64,000 bases of DNA from assembly GCF_040581485.1 (NCBI RefSeq), contig NC_090131.1:20472532-20536531 (forward strand), read 5' to 3'. Made by a program: the position numbers and the translations under genes. Positions 41,251 to 54,246 of this stretch are shown piece by piece. Within the stretch, counting starts at the first letter, position 1, and every line of letters starts with the position of its first letter. The notes under the pieces were generated by a model, which was given only the letters and a program-made list of their open reading frames with translations, ran no database searches and was not told the DNA's origin. The stretch is from Linepithema humile. Taxonomy: Eukaryota > Arthropoda > Insecta > Hymenoptera > Formicidae.

Positions 41251-44200
41251 CGACTTGTACATTTGATTTCAGGAGAAATGTGAGAAAGGAATGTCTCCAG
41301 ATTAGTTTGATTCATCGAAGGAATAAATCTTTGCGGTTTTGTTGCATTGTTTCATAAATTGCATTTATATTCGAATTTATTTTGCAGATGTATTCTATTC
41401 GTTTTCAAAAATTGTTTGCATACTTCTTCGATATGTATCGTTAGGGGCATTGCGAAATCGACACAGCGGCTAGCTTTTCGAGAAAGTACGGCGATTCGAT
41501 CCGCGCGGAATAACGATCGACTGCGTTCCCGTGCGAACGTACTTGACAAGAATGCAGTTTCACTCGCAACCGGCGCCGTTTTTCCGCAGCCGTCGACCGC
41601 GACCGATGGCGATTTAAGACGCCGCGCCTGTTCGGCGAAAGGATTTCCATTTCCGCGGGAATTACGCTGCATCTTTCACGGTGACCGTCGGTCGTTTGTT
41701 CTCGGCGAAAAGACACGCGGCTTCGAGACGGGGATTTATTGCGAGGATGTCGCGCTCCTTACCATAAGCACCGAAAGATTGACGTCAACATCGAGCGCGA
41801 CGCAAAAAGTTTTTGCTTATCAAAAGCGGATAAGTGCGAAATGATATATTGAGAAGCGAGACTGCTTCGCGGGGTGGCACACGCTGCTGCATCTTGACAC
41901 TGGGAAAACAGAGAGGTGCATCGTCCTTGGCGTTTCTCATATCGGTTGATTCAAGAAGGCGAACTAGTTCGCTTTTTTGCTTCTGACGCGAGTCGAGCAC
42001 TCGTCCTTCCGAAGGCTGCGCTTGTCATCCGATATGGAGCGAGGTTTCTCACAATTTCTGTTTATCTCATCTGTGTACTATACGAGCAATTTATAATTGC
42101 GTTTTAATATCAAGCAATTGAGTTTTTTCTTTTTCTTTAAATAACATCCAAATTTTGCCGAAATCGTTGATATTAATTAAACAATTCTCTAATTAAGTCT
42201 CTTCGTCTGCACATACAACATTACTACCAGATTCAGACGGCGGTTACTGAATTTATCATTTAACAATGTGCACATACATAATTACACTGCAGCCGATATA
42301 ATTAAACGAACTCGTTTATTTCTCATTACGGGGCATTTCCGATTTATTTCGGTTTAGTGGTAGGATTTACTTCGATGGCGGGCAACAGCTGTGTGTGTTA
42401 ATGACAGAAATGTTATATAAATTTTCATCGCGAGTTCGTGATCAGCATGCGCGTGATGCATAACGCCACAGGAAATCCGTTCTGCTCGTAGAAAAGCGCA
42501 TTCCTCACTTGCTCTCTTGCGCGATTATGCATCAACGTTCCATTCGTTTGTTTAGTCTCGCATCTTTCTAACTAGATTCTATGTAGGAGCTCTCGCGTAT
42601 TTATCTCTCCGTCCGATATATCTCGCGAGACCTTTCGCTCGTTGACGAATCCGTGTAAAGCGGTCGTCAAAAGCATCAGTCTGACCTCGAAAGTCTTCTA
42701 TATTCCAATCGAGCCAAGTTCGTGATTAGATTTGTCGGATACCGCGCACAATCCTTCTCGACGCATTCGCGGCATTAACGTATGTACGAAGTGACATTGA
42801 TTAACGGCGGTCCTTCCGGATTCTTCTTTCTTTCGGTCGGCAATCCTCTACGTGAAATGTCAGAAATAATTTACCGTTGTTGTCACATTGTGAAACGAGT
42901 TGTTGCGTTAGAGACGATTGCGCGCGCGTTTCGTATTCACGTTGATACATTCGAGATGTCAAGTGAAACACACATTGCCATGAGAATATCTGTTAATAAA
43001 GTGTTTGTGATTTAATTACCAAACTATTTATATGATTGCTATATTAAATTTCATCACTTTATCATATTTATGATATAATTTATTGAATAAATGGAATAAT
43101 TTGCAGACTGACAAAAACGAGTTGAGAATATTAGAAATTGAAAAGGATAAATAAAATGATAATAATATTTATTAGCGAATTTCTTCTCTGTTAACTTATT
43201 GCACAAATTACGGACGTAGAAGTCGGACTCGATATTGCCGTGACGAGCTGTCTACTTGTACATCGTTACGGCCGTAACTCGAAGGGCCGCCTGACGTATC
43301 AGTCGTCTTTCCATTATTTTTCAACGACTCGCCGCTATAACGAGTGCACGGAAATCACAGTCGAGTGGACGACGAGACAATAGCGTGCGCCAATGGAATA
43401 TGTAACTTGTCGTCGATCAATGCAATGTATCAAGCGATAGTTATATACATAAGTACTTGAGTATATATCGCAACAATTCGTTGAATAGCTTCTTCTTTAA
43501 CGTACAATTGCCATAGCTTCGCTTGCCGAATTTTTTTCAATAAATGATTTCCTCTCGGGATTCAGTTTTTTTCTTCCCGCTCAATCGTTCGATATTGCGA
43601 ACGATTTTATACGTACATATTTGCGCAATACTTCCTCCTTCTTCCATTAAACGTAATACGTTTGAAAGATTGATCTCAAATCAGCCAAAGAATCTGTTAT
43701 TAACTGTTGCAATAGTAACGAGATATCCTGTAGATTTTCATTCCTGGGTAAATGCAACGAAACTCGTACAGCGTCGCAATACTAGCAAAATAGAGAAAAA
43801 GAATAAAGATATCTTGCTCGAAGCATCGGGCGGATGGATAGACGACACGAGGACGCGAGATAAATCGTCCGTGAGTGCCATGGAGTTAAACACATGCTCG
43901 GTTTTTCTCGTACCTTTGCGTGTTTCGCGCAGTTCCCTCTCCCCGGCATGGTCACTGGAGTAAGCCGTGGGGTCGTTGACTCTTCAACGCGGACGCCGGT
44001 TATATTGTAAAACGAACGCGCGGCCAGCGTATTACGTAACGAGCTGAACGGAGACTACAATCGATCAAAATGAATGCGCGCGAGCGAGCTGGGCGCCGTC
44101 GACACGATTCGGTGGTGACCGAGATGTTTCTCGGGGCCTCTTAATTAACTGATACATGTATTTTCTGGATTGGCACGGACTTGTGCATCGGATGTCTCAG

Positions 44201-47200
44201 ACTTGCCGCAAGCACGGCCTTTAATCATGCATTTTCAGAGCTAGTTAGAAATGTGAGAAGAATTTTTCAAATTGAAATTATAAAGTCAGAAGTAAAATGT
44301 ATACATCTACAAAACGACTGTAAAAAATTTTGTTAAAATTTAATGATACAGTATTCGATTCTAAAGTTCAGTTTTTGCTGTTGTGAGAAGTTACAAATAA
44401 CTACATTTCTCTTTCCTTTTATTTAATCTAATTATTGCATAAGAAATATTTTTCCAATTAAAAAATATTAATTTTATTTAATTGAGAATAATTTAACTTT
44501 TCTCTGACTGAAAATGGCGAACTGACTAGGTTCTCTAATTAGAATGTGTATCTGATCGCATCGCGACTACAAAGCCGCATAAAAGAAACGATAGTGTCTG
44601 TGTCTGGTAGTACCAGGCGAGTCGCGTCGCGTCGCGCATATACTGCGTCTCATTCTTTCTTCTTGGCTTAATCGGATGCGTCACAGGAAGCCGAACGCCT
44701 GATTGACGACCGGACCAGTCTGTCGGCTGATGCTCCTAATCTATCATATGGTCAATTCGTTTTATTCTACTCACTTATCGCATTAGCCAATTGGCGATGT
44801 ACTTGCCGACCTGCGACAAGGCGTCCATTGAAAGAGCTCACTTTTTTCTCATTATCGCATCCGGCATAACAGAAAACCAGAAGAAAACCAGATTATATTT
44901 ACATCTGGACGTTTTAAACACCATATTATATAATTTCAACAATTCTTCTGTATTACTATTCGATTATAAAAACTGCGGTATTAAAAATAAAAAAAAACAA
45001 TTTATATATATATTGAGAAATAGACACTTTTTTAGTATCGCACATTATATGCATAAAATATATAAATAGAACTGTTATGTAATACAGTGCAATAATTTTA
45101 ATTCAACAAATTCTAACTATTTTTCTTGAATTCAAGCAAAATATTCATTTTTCTGCTACATTCTCTCTCTCTCTGTCTATATATATGTGGAACATGAGAT
45201 ATGCTAGGATTAGCATCGAACGCTCTCTCCACGTGTGCTCATAAACAGTCAATAATCGATCGGAAGCTGACAATAAGTTTGCTCGCGCTTCGAATCGCTC
45301 TTCGAGTTCGGTGCGTCTTGCGACTACTCAACACAGATCACTTTACGCCTCGCAATCGCGTATACATGGAGGCGTTTTATCGGATCAGGCAGAGAACGGA
45401 ATTTAGAGTTATTATATACACACGTTACACTATGTGAAAGTAGCTGTGTCTGCACAGATGTAGACGACGTATGCAGCCGAGAATTGCCGCACGTAGGCGG
45501 CCAATCCGGTCGTAGTAGTACGCCCAGGCGGAAGGACACCAGGAATTCATAGACAATAAGTCTCCCCTTCCTTTCTTCTCTTTCTCTCTTTCACACTTCA
45601 TTTCTTCCTCTTCTCCATTTCCCGGTCTGTCATTTCCTCGTCATCCGCAACACTTGACTTCCGGATGGAGTGAGCTTATCGTTTGTAACTCAAATAGCAG
45701 GAAAGCAATCTTTTATCTTTATAGCACTTATATATAGATACAAATTCTCAATGCGTGAATTTCAAGATTTTTAAAGGAATCAATATTTTTACCGCCGATA
45801 CGACATTTCTATCAATATTATCCTCTTCTTAGATCACTTTTATTTCACGCGAAACTTAATAAAATTCCATAAGCTTCAATCATCTTACAACAATTCTGAG
45901 TTGAGATCGCTTTAACCGGTAATACTGGAATCGGGAGGAATAGCAGGATCCTGAACGTAGCGCGGAAAGCAGCAGCTGACGCGTCGTATGACGTCATGGC
46001 TTGCGTAGCGTCCCGACGGCGGACGTCGCTCGATATTCTCTCTTGCCCGGGCGATGCTCCTTTCTACTACGCCCCTCTGCATCCTCTGACCCTTTTCGTG
46101 CCCCTTTCCTCGATTACGTTCGATTTTTCCACTCGTAAAATTTCCTCGACAAAAATAGCTACAATCGTATTTTTTGAAGCATTAAACATTTGCGCGCTAC
46201 AAAATCATTTACTCTCCGTATTTCTATTTAAAAAGAAAAATGGACTTCGGTTATTGACAAGGAATATTATCATGTGCAGAAAGTGCCAGACACCCTGTAA
46301 TTGTAGCCTGATCTTCCAGTTAACCGCTCGCCCGCTTGCTCATTCCTGTCTACCTTCGGCTGACGCCGGCTTATCGCGAGCGCTTCCTGTTGAACCTTCG
46401 TGGGCGCTCCATTTACACATCGGCACAGTTTCGAGAAGCGGCGAGTCGAGAGTATGGCTTTATCGGGCCGCTCGTAGAAGGACGAAAGGCGATACGTGTA
46501 TATGTAAACGTGAAACGGGGTCGAATGGGTCGTCGAGCGAGTAGTCTATCGGGATGATCACGACGACTACAAGAGCCTATCTTTTTTCTTCCTCCTCTTT
46601 CAGCTTCTATACTTTTGTCACGCCTTTGTCATCTCAATTTACGCACCTTGGCTATTTGAACTATGGAATATTTGTCGAAAAGCTTACACAAAGTGCTTAC
46701 ATAAGGAAATTAAAATGAATACAAGCCGAGCCGTGAATAATGATACGATAAAATATCATTAGAATGTACAATAAGTTTCGTTTTCAAATCTAACCGAGGA
46801 AATTAACATTTATATGAGAAAAAGAAGGAAATATGTTTAGCAAATATTGTGTGAGTGAAAAGATTTGTTTAAGCATCGGTAATCTCGACTTCGAAGCGTC
46901 TTAGCAGAGCGTCTTGCGATAAACACAAGACAGAAATATGATGTGAAAATCACAGATTTCTATTAACGAACTTTGCATTAAGATTCGTGTATCGTAGCCT
47001 ACATATTGCATTTTTATGGCACACCTCACAGTAGCGAATTCTCATTTTTTCTCCGCGAGATAAGAAATTTGGCGGTAAATGCAACGCCACGGGGTGTGCC
47101 GGGACGATCGCAGCAAACACCGCCCGACTCGATTCGGACTGTCTCGTTTCAGCTCGGCTCGACTCGACTCGGTTCATTTCAGTCAGCTGGCTGACAGGGC

Positions 47201-47837
47201 GTTGCCCTGCTGCTGGCGCGCACGATGCACCATTCATTACAGAGTGTAGCCGCAGAGTAAGCGACCTAGCGCGACCAGGAAGCCCGAGCGGGCGTTTCCC
47301 CACCCCGCGGTTCGATTCTGCCTCGGCTGCGAGTACCGCGGCTGTGCAATCGGGAACAATTCGCTACTACTACGATTACTACCACCTAGTACTACATCTC
47401 CCTCCCTCCTCGTAGTGTACTACCGTTCGTTACGCGACTACTACCATCTACCACCGCCGCCTACCACCACCGCGCTCGGTCTACGCCCACTTATCATGTC
47501 GCAGCTGTCCGTCGCGAGTAGGCGCTATTGCCGTTATCATTATTGCTGGAATACTATCATCCTACGGGCGACAACTGTCATCGTCAACGGTTGATTTCGA
47601 CCTGTTTTGATCTCACGCCGATAGTGGCGACCAGTCATCGCATCCATCCCCTTTCGGTTACCCCCGGCGGCTGGAATGGGAGCAGGTGTGAGGAAAAGGA
47701 AGCTAATTTTCCCCTCCAGCCGACCACTCTCGTCTTCCCTTCTCATTATCGACGAATCTCCGCGGCGATGCCAGCGCAGTGTAGCGCGGCGCATCGTGTG
47801 ACACCATTGCAGCTGAGTGCGCGGTGCGCTTCTCACA

Positions 47838-47870
47838 TCGACGACGACGACGACGACGACAACGACGACG
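47838..47870. repeat. (CGA)n trinucleotide repeat
   Basis: Eleven CGA-type units with one CAA interruption. It gives poly-Asp on one frame and poly-Val on the opposite strand, which explains the long open frames on both strands here. Confidence 0.9.
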
Positions 47871-48204
47871 TCGTTTCTCCTCGAATACTCACATACAGGG
47901 GAGACGAGGGATGTTGGAGAGTGGCGAGGGAAGAGGAGGGAGGACGGATGGGTCGAATGGAGAATACCGCAGAGGCTTTTCAATGGAGTCGAGAGAGGAG
48001 AGTTGTAGGACGAAATCTACTACTCTCCCGTACGTACGAGGCGGACCACGCAGACAGACGCGATGTCGCCCGTCGGGATATCCACTGTGTGTCACTGCAC
48101 TCTGGCCTATATCTCGCTAATGGGGAAGTTCCGCGTGCTCCAATTACGTCGTTCAGGAGACGACGGCCGGTTTGAAGAGCACTGCAACGGCGACCGCGAT
48201 CTCT

Positions 48205-48207
48205 CTC

Positions 48208-48259
<52 letters not shown>

Positions 48260-48272
48260 GTCTGTCTGTCTT
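48205..48272. repeat. (TC)n microsatellite running into (TGTC)n
   Basis: Uninterrupted TC at 48211-48255 is followed by a few TGTC/TTGC units. It lies just inside the CpG-rich region starting near 47100. Confidence 0.95.
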
Positions 48273-49030
48273 GCTCTTTTCTCTCGACTGCTCTTCACCG
48301 CGCTCTGTCTCACTCATGAGTATCCTCATGGTAATTAATACGTCTACTGGCTCTAAAAGAGGCGAACCTCGCCAGTGGAGTCGGAGTCGGTGACCCCGCT
48401 TCGATTTTACGAGAAGGAGAGAAAGAGCGATCACTACCTCCGTCGGGAAATTCGAAGCAGCGCAGCAGCGCACGCGGACCGGCGATGTTGAACGGCGGAC
48501 ACGCCCGAAACGGAAATTGTAAACTACGTGAAAGTTGAATATGAATAGTAATAAATGAAAAGGATATGCCAGATCGTAGACGATAATTATGTGGGAAATA
48601 ATCTTTCTGTATTAAAGGATGGAATTACACAACACCTTTCTTGCGCAAAAATATTAATTTTTCAGAGTAGTTTTTACAAACGAGGCAAATAAATTTTGAC
48701 AAATTAAAGCGATTTAGTGAACGATATTTTTCAGTATAATCTTCGATTTTTTCTTCATGCGAGATAAATCTTCTTGCCAACCCGCGGGCGAAGTTGAGAA
48801 CTCTAAAATCAGCTCGTGTATGTAAAAATCATTTTTCACCGGTCGATATTCCAGCGCAGCGTGTAAACTGGTTTGACGTCTTTCCGCTGTGCGAATTAGC
48901 TGCGTCGCCTGAAATCGCATCAGGCTCGACCGGGTGAAACAGGTTGGACGACACGAAAATAAACAGAGAGTGCCGAGAGGGATTCGCGAAGAAAGGTCTT
49001 GTTAGATGTTCTAGAAAAGAAGGAACGTGA

Positions 49031-49070
49031 TATATAAGTCTGGAAGCCCACATGTGCGGCGATATCAGTC
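49031..49070 (+). promoter_or_regulatory. Possible core promoter (TATA plus initiator)
   Basis: TATATAAG at 49031 is followed by an arthropod-type initiator TCAGTC at 49065-49070. That puts the TATAAG start about 34 bp before the initiator A. No downstream promoter element is at the expected place. An ATG at 49197 opens only a 16-codon frame. It could start an alternative non-coding first exon, but may be chance. Confidence 0.2.
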
Positions 49071-49885
49071 CGATCGACTGGCCACTGCAATCGAAGGAGG
49101 TCGGCCGTCTGTGAGAGCCGTCTACGACATCAAACGTAGAAGCGGCGAGTCGAACTGGCGCATATTTCGATCCGATCGAAGATCATCCGCACAGTCATGA
49201 TTACGCTGGCGTATTATAAATTTCATTTGCCTACTATTACTTTGTGAATAAATTCATTCATTTATTCCTGCGCTCTCTTTGCAATTAGGGCGTTTCTCGC
49301 AGCCGGAATGGCCGTATGTTAAGCGTGTTGGATTATAGACATGTTCTTGCTGAAGCAAAGTAAGCGTCAGAAATCTGTGATTTTATTATCATTCTTTTGC
49401 AGCGACGACTTCGCGAATAACGATACACGATACTCAATGACTACTTGTGTCTCAATGCGCAATTCTTCGCCGACGCCGCAATAGGTCAAAGACGAATTCA
49501 ATTGCACGCCGCATGGTTTAATGATCGGTCATTATTGCGATCTCATCGGTGTGATAGTTATTATCATGTTTAACGACTCGCGCTCCTTCGTCAATGCGCG
49601 CGTATATGCGGCCGGTTGATCGATGCGCATCGTGCATGGCGTTCGGTATAAGTTAATGATACCTTCCACTGCAGCGGGACAGAGAAATAACGTCTGCATA
49701 CTTCGCAATCTCTATCTATCGACTTCTCTGATGTATGACTTCGTCGGTGGCCTGTTATTAATCAGGCGCCACAAACAATCCTACTTGGTATCCGTAAGAT
49801 TATTAAAAGAACGTGAATAAAAAGTCGTGAGAATAACAAAGTCAGGCTTTAACTGATCCTTTGGAGAACTACAAGATATTGCCCG

Positions 49886-50046
49886 ATGCTACTTTGCATT
49901 TTCTCGTTCAAAGTCTCATGATTTATTAGAAAAGATAAATATTAAATGCATAGAATAATATGCTTGCTGCTATTTTGCATTTTCTCGTTCAAAGTTTCGT
50001 GATATTATATATGAGAAAAGATTAAATGTTAAACGTAGAATAATAT
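49886..50046. repeat. Tandem duplication, unit of about 85 bp, two copies
   Basis: The motif tgctactttgcattttctcgttcaaagtc near 49887 recurs near 49967 as tgctattttgcattttctcgttcaaagttt. Both copies run through gaaaagat, a ttaaatg motif and end with gaataatat (49953-49961 and 50038-50046). The copies carry several substitutions and small indels. Confidence 0.75.
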
Positions 50047-50680
50047 ATTGCAATTTAGTTAAAATGTAAAATAGTAATTCTAGAGCTAGCCAGTTATTTT
50101 CTTTGAAGTAAAATTTTCAGAAAAGTGTCTTTCTCAGTTCGCTCGTCGCAGAATTCTTATTCGTGAATACAATCTGAAACGCGATATCACGCATTCATCT
50201 GATTGCCGTGATAAGCAGAAACGGGCTCACCGCGAATGCAGCACGGAAGATGGGAGGGGAAAGGGACTCAGGAGTTGCTTCGCGAGAAAGAGGTGACATT
50301 TCAACTAAGTTTCGCGGTTAGACCGCAGTCGCGGTGTCCGCGGTTGGCGAGGTCAGTGGCGCTCTGCACCGACGGCAGTGCAATGGAGCAGCCTCAGAAA
50401 ACCGACGCTAAAAATAGCTCTTCGTCGGCCAACAATAGTACTCCATTTCGCGAGACAAGTCCCGCTCTCGCTGGGTGCTCGGTCACTTCTTTGATCGGCC
50501 GCATTCGCGAAGTTATCTATTTTTCTTGCCGCAAATCTTCGTCGCATTTTGTTCTGTGCACATGTCACGGGGCTCGATACAACGAGGATACAAGCTGTTC
50601 TATCGATTGGCATACAATTTACATGTTATTTTATAATTGCGCTATATAGTTATACTTTTTTCTCAAAAGAAGATCGTATT

Positions 50681-50705
50681 TATATATATATATATATATA
50701 TATAT
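50681..50705. repeat. (TA)n microsatellite
   Basis: About 12 TA units, directly followed by ttgcgatgagg. Confidence 0.95.
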
Positions 50706-51960
50706 TGCGATGAGGAAGAACATTTATGAGCAGTCGATTTAAAAATAATTTTCTTTGTTTATTACGCACACATATATAATATTCGTATAAATAACATTTC
50801 AATTCTATGAAAGTTAAACGGAGGGACTTCGTAGCGTAGTGACATCGACTTTGTCGAGTGTGCTATAGGATGAAAATGTATTTTCTAAGGCGGAACGGTT
50901 CCTCTCGAGAGCGCTTTCGTCACGCCCGAAAGGACTGTGCAAACGGTTTAACGGAGTGACGCCGTAAGAGTGTGATTTAGCGCCGCGACGCCTCGATGAG
51001 AGAGACGAAGGTGAAGGCGGACCGCGTCGTGGAGTGAAGCGAGACGAAAGGATTCGCAACGTGGGCGGGTGTACTCTCTCGTAGTAACGTGCCGATGGAA
51101 TGACAAGCAGCGACGGTTGAATCTTTAATCTTTCGCGACGCGAGATATTAAAGTTTCTCGAGGGCTCGGCAACTACTTGGCCCGCGCTGAAATGGAGTTT
51201 AAGTTCGATAGACAGTAGAGCTTTTCACGGCGATATCGATAGTTGCCTTCTAATGCATAAATAAAAAGATCTATGACGGAACAGCGATTACCTCCTGCCA
51301 TCGGTCCGATGATTTTCTTGCATACTTGCGTGTTCACTCGAACTATTTATCAAAGCAAAACAGAGAGACAGATCCTTATTACGCTCGTTACGATTATGGA
51401 ATTTACGTGTGCGCATGATCTTGTCGTAACAGACTCTTTAGTAACAATTACAATCAAATTTATTGAATTTATTTTTTAATAATATCACGTATGGTTTTTT
51501 TAATAATAAAAAAATCCTTTTTTCTGATCATAGCTCTTTTTTCTGTCAAAAAATTTTAGAATAAAAAAATTGTTTTCATGTTTTTAATTAAAATGTGGAA
51601 TATTAAAAGACAATCATTATATTAATTAGTTTTTTATTTGAATAATACTGACGTATTAATTCAACTTTGCGATAAGAAAATACATATTCAAAAATTTGTA
51701 AATTTCTTTATGTTCAACAGCAGATACGCATCGTTTTCGTTTCTAAATGACAGTCTGAGCTATGTAAATTCTTCATTGCCATCCTCATCAGAATATTCAA
51801 CCCAGATTACCGATTGCATAAAAAATGAACATGCGATAACACGCGATAAATCGCGTGAGACCGCGCATCGAAATTCACAAGGTTCATTTCAAGGTCCTGG
51901 ATCGCCGCCTGTTGTGAGCGAGCCTGTACGTTCGCCGCGTTTCACTGTCCTTGTCGACAG

Positions 51961-51969
51961 TCAAGGTCA
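51961..51969 (+). promoter_or_regulatory. TCAAGGTCA nuclear-receptor half-site
   Basis: An exact match to the extended half-site bound by FTZ-F1 and ERR-type orphan receptors. It lies in a CpG-rich, repeat-free 350-bp patch (51880-52240) that also has CACGTG near 52040 and the palindrome aacgtcaaggacgtt near 52196. A single site has weak predictive value. Confidence 0.25.
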
Positions 51970-54232
51970 TGGTCATCCGTACGCTCGGTGCCTCCACGGC
52001 TGTCGGCATCCAATGGGAATCGCGTCTCCCATAAACAGCCACGTGCTGTTCGCTCGCTGCTGGCACCACGGCACGATTCACGATGCGAGCGATCCGATTC
52101 TACAACGAATGTGTGCGACTAGTTTCCCTTCTGGCTCGGTACACGCCTTACCTGTTTACGGACGTGCATATGAATCCCTCGGACTCTGGAAATCCAACGT
52201 CAAGGACGTTTCCACGGTTGCACCCGTGTCGTCCATGACCATATTTGCATAGTCCTACCAAGCGTGTCGTAATGGACACGTGGTTAACGCACGAAGTCTG
52301 CGTTTATTTCACGCTTTGTGCTACATATTGTTATCGCTCCAAAGATAATCTACCGAATGCATATGTAAGAGCATAACTGTGAATAGTAGATTGTGTTTTT
52401 TTACTCGATGCACAAAAGCGTAATTATAATTAGATACAATAGGGAGCGTAAAGAGTCAAAACGTCAGATTTCCGTGCGATAGAATTTGTATTATGTTACA
52501 AAAACACTTTACACATAACAGATGCTTCTGCCTGACATCAGGCAGTGTCAAAACAATAAAATATAAAACGCAACGCAAAAATTTATTACGACATTAAGGC
52601 AAGATTTGGTTCGCGCGATTAAAATAATAATTACATAATTAATGATAAAGTTGAAGTATTGATAAAATCCATAATAAAAATGTTCGCCATTATGTAAAAG
52701 AGGAAATGGAAGAGACGGAAAAGATGTGTCAACTTAGTCAAAAATTGAAAAAAATAATTATAATTTGTATTCAACTCGTTTATCAGCCCAGTATTCCAGT
52801 TCGGCGCAGTTCAAAAATCATAATATTTACATTCATCATTGATAATTTTCTTAAATAGCAGTTAATTGAAGATTTTTGTTTTATAGTTGGAATTCTACAG
52901 TAAAATACTCAACAATAAAAATTTATTGACTAGAAAGCATACGCTGTCGATCTGGTCAAACGTAAGTCAAATGTCAAAAATCGGAATCGTCATTGATGTT
53001 GCTGATAATTTATCCTTCTACGAGACAATAAAAGACAATCGGACAGATTGTAACATGTGTTCTCCTTCGCCAGGGTTTCCGAAGCCAGTTCACTGAGCTT
53101 GGTTGTCGTGATGCATACACAGATGTACAACGCGAGGATCAACGAGTCGGATCTTGCATATCCGTTCTCACGAGAAAACCGACTACTGACACTCGATCGC
53201 GCATCTGAAATCTCGCGTGAAGAGTAGCGAGTGCACGCGAACACGCGGTTTAACCAGCACGCCATGTTCATGCCGCTAATCTGTTATGCGTGACGCGATA
53301 CTGGAACCGCCGCTCTTTTGTGAGCGATTCTCACTCATTCGCAATTCCGCGGAATCTTGGGATCGATACGAATCAAGTTCAGTCGATTGCAATTTAAAAA
53401 AAAAAAAAAAATTCGATTGCGCTGATAAAAGATATGGAGAAAGCATTTCGCAAACCTACGCGTATAATTTTTTTTATCCTCGCACAGATAACACAGATAA
53501 ATTTTTTGTCGCATAATAATTTCCAGGACAGACAGAAAGCGTGAGATGCGACGAGAGATAAAATTAAGTAAATTATAGAGACAGAATTTGAACATGACAC
53601 AGCTAAATAAGTTAAATATAGTTGAAGATATTATCACTGGGTAAATTAAAATGAATTAAATCGCAATCATAAAAAATATCATGATAAGGCTGATGACCGC
53701 CGTGAATATACGTCGTGACGTTGGCCTTGACCATGAATCAGCCTCGTTGTCGCGGTCGGAGACTGGCTTATCTGCTCAAACATCGAATCTGGAGCGTGCT
53801 AACTAATTACCGGCTTTTCCATGAATCTAGCTGAGGCCAGTAATTACATGGCCGTCGCGCTATCGACGTTGATTCTCCCCCGGGAATGCAGCTGCAGTCC
53901 GTGCGCTCGGACCAGGATATCAGGTGCATGTTCGTCACTCGGGTTTTATTTTTTATTTAGCTTTTATCTTCTTCTCAGATCGTTTGCGCGATTTTCGCAC
54001 AAACGTGCGCGTTATCTCCGATAATTATTTGAAACATATGTGCTTATTATCTCCACTATACAGTTGGCCCCTTCACCATGCTTACAGAACGAGTTTTTAT
54101 CGGCACTGGTTATTAGCACTAATATGTAGACATTTAAATGTTCTGCGTTTGCTAGGCGCAGCCAGTAATCAGTTAAAATTATTCCGTTTCATAGACTGAA
54201 AATGAGCTTCGCAAGCGCGTAATTACTACGAT

Positions 54233-54246
54233 CAGCTGATCAGCTG
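54233..54246. promoter_or_regulatory. Tandem CAGCTG E-boxes
   Basis: Two CAGCTG hexamers, the known AP-4 core site, start 8 bp apart (54233 and 54241) inside the palindromic gatcagctgatcagctg. They lie in the inferred crp intron. Autoregulation is conjecture: single CAGCTG sites are scattered elsewhere (for example 15350, 18155, 42388, 47505 and 59043). Confidence 0.3.

Larger units (their letters stand above)
34020..47099. other. No gene seen
   Basis: A CpG-rich patch spans 34850-35450, with repeated gatctctc units near 35367. Another lies at 39380-39600, and poly-A is at 39031-39048. The rest is AT-rich. The frames at 39349-39753, 41347-41844 and 45996-46544 are unsupported. Confidence 0.5.
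47100..48520. promoter_or_regulatory. CpG-rich island
   Basis: A GC- and CpG-rich stretch, in contrast to AT-rich flanks. It holds ACTCG repeats and initiator-like TCAGTC near 47179, CTA/CCA-rich pyrimidine segments (47360-47470), CGA repeats and the (TC)n tract. Long frames on both strands (47528-48175 and 47540-47983) come from the low-complexity sequence and lack recognisable domains. It might be an internal promoter, 5' untranslated exon or enhancer of crp; the sequence alone does not decide. Confidence 0.3.

Noticed and set aside
41130..41315. Reverse-strand Leu-Ser repeat protein
   Set aside because: It is a translation of the AG microsatellite.
45996..46544. ATG-started frame of 182 codons
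   Set aside because: Composition shifts with local GC, a second frame overlaps, and no family resemblance was seen.
47241..47335. Possible tRNA suggested by gcggttcgattctgc
   Set aside because: The T-stem needs a wobble and a mismatch, and no A-box or matching acceptor stem is found upstream.
47528..48175. Open frame of 215 codons with opposite-strand frames
   Set aside because: Non-ATG start and low-complexity Asp/Val stretches from the CGA repeat; open on several frames at once, as expected of repeat-rich sequence.
51638..52252. Open frame of 204 codons
   Set aside because: TTG start, an AT-rich first half joined to a CpG-rich second half, no domain recognised, and no splice or promoter context.
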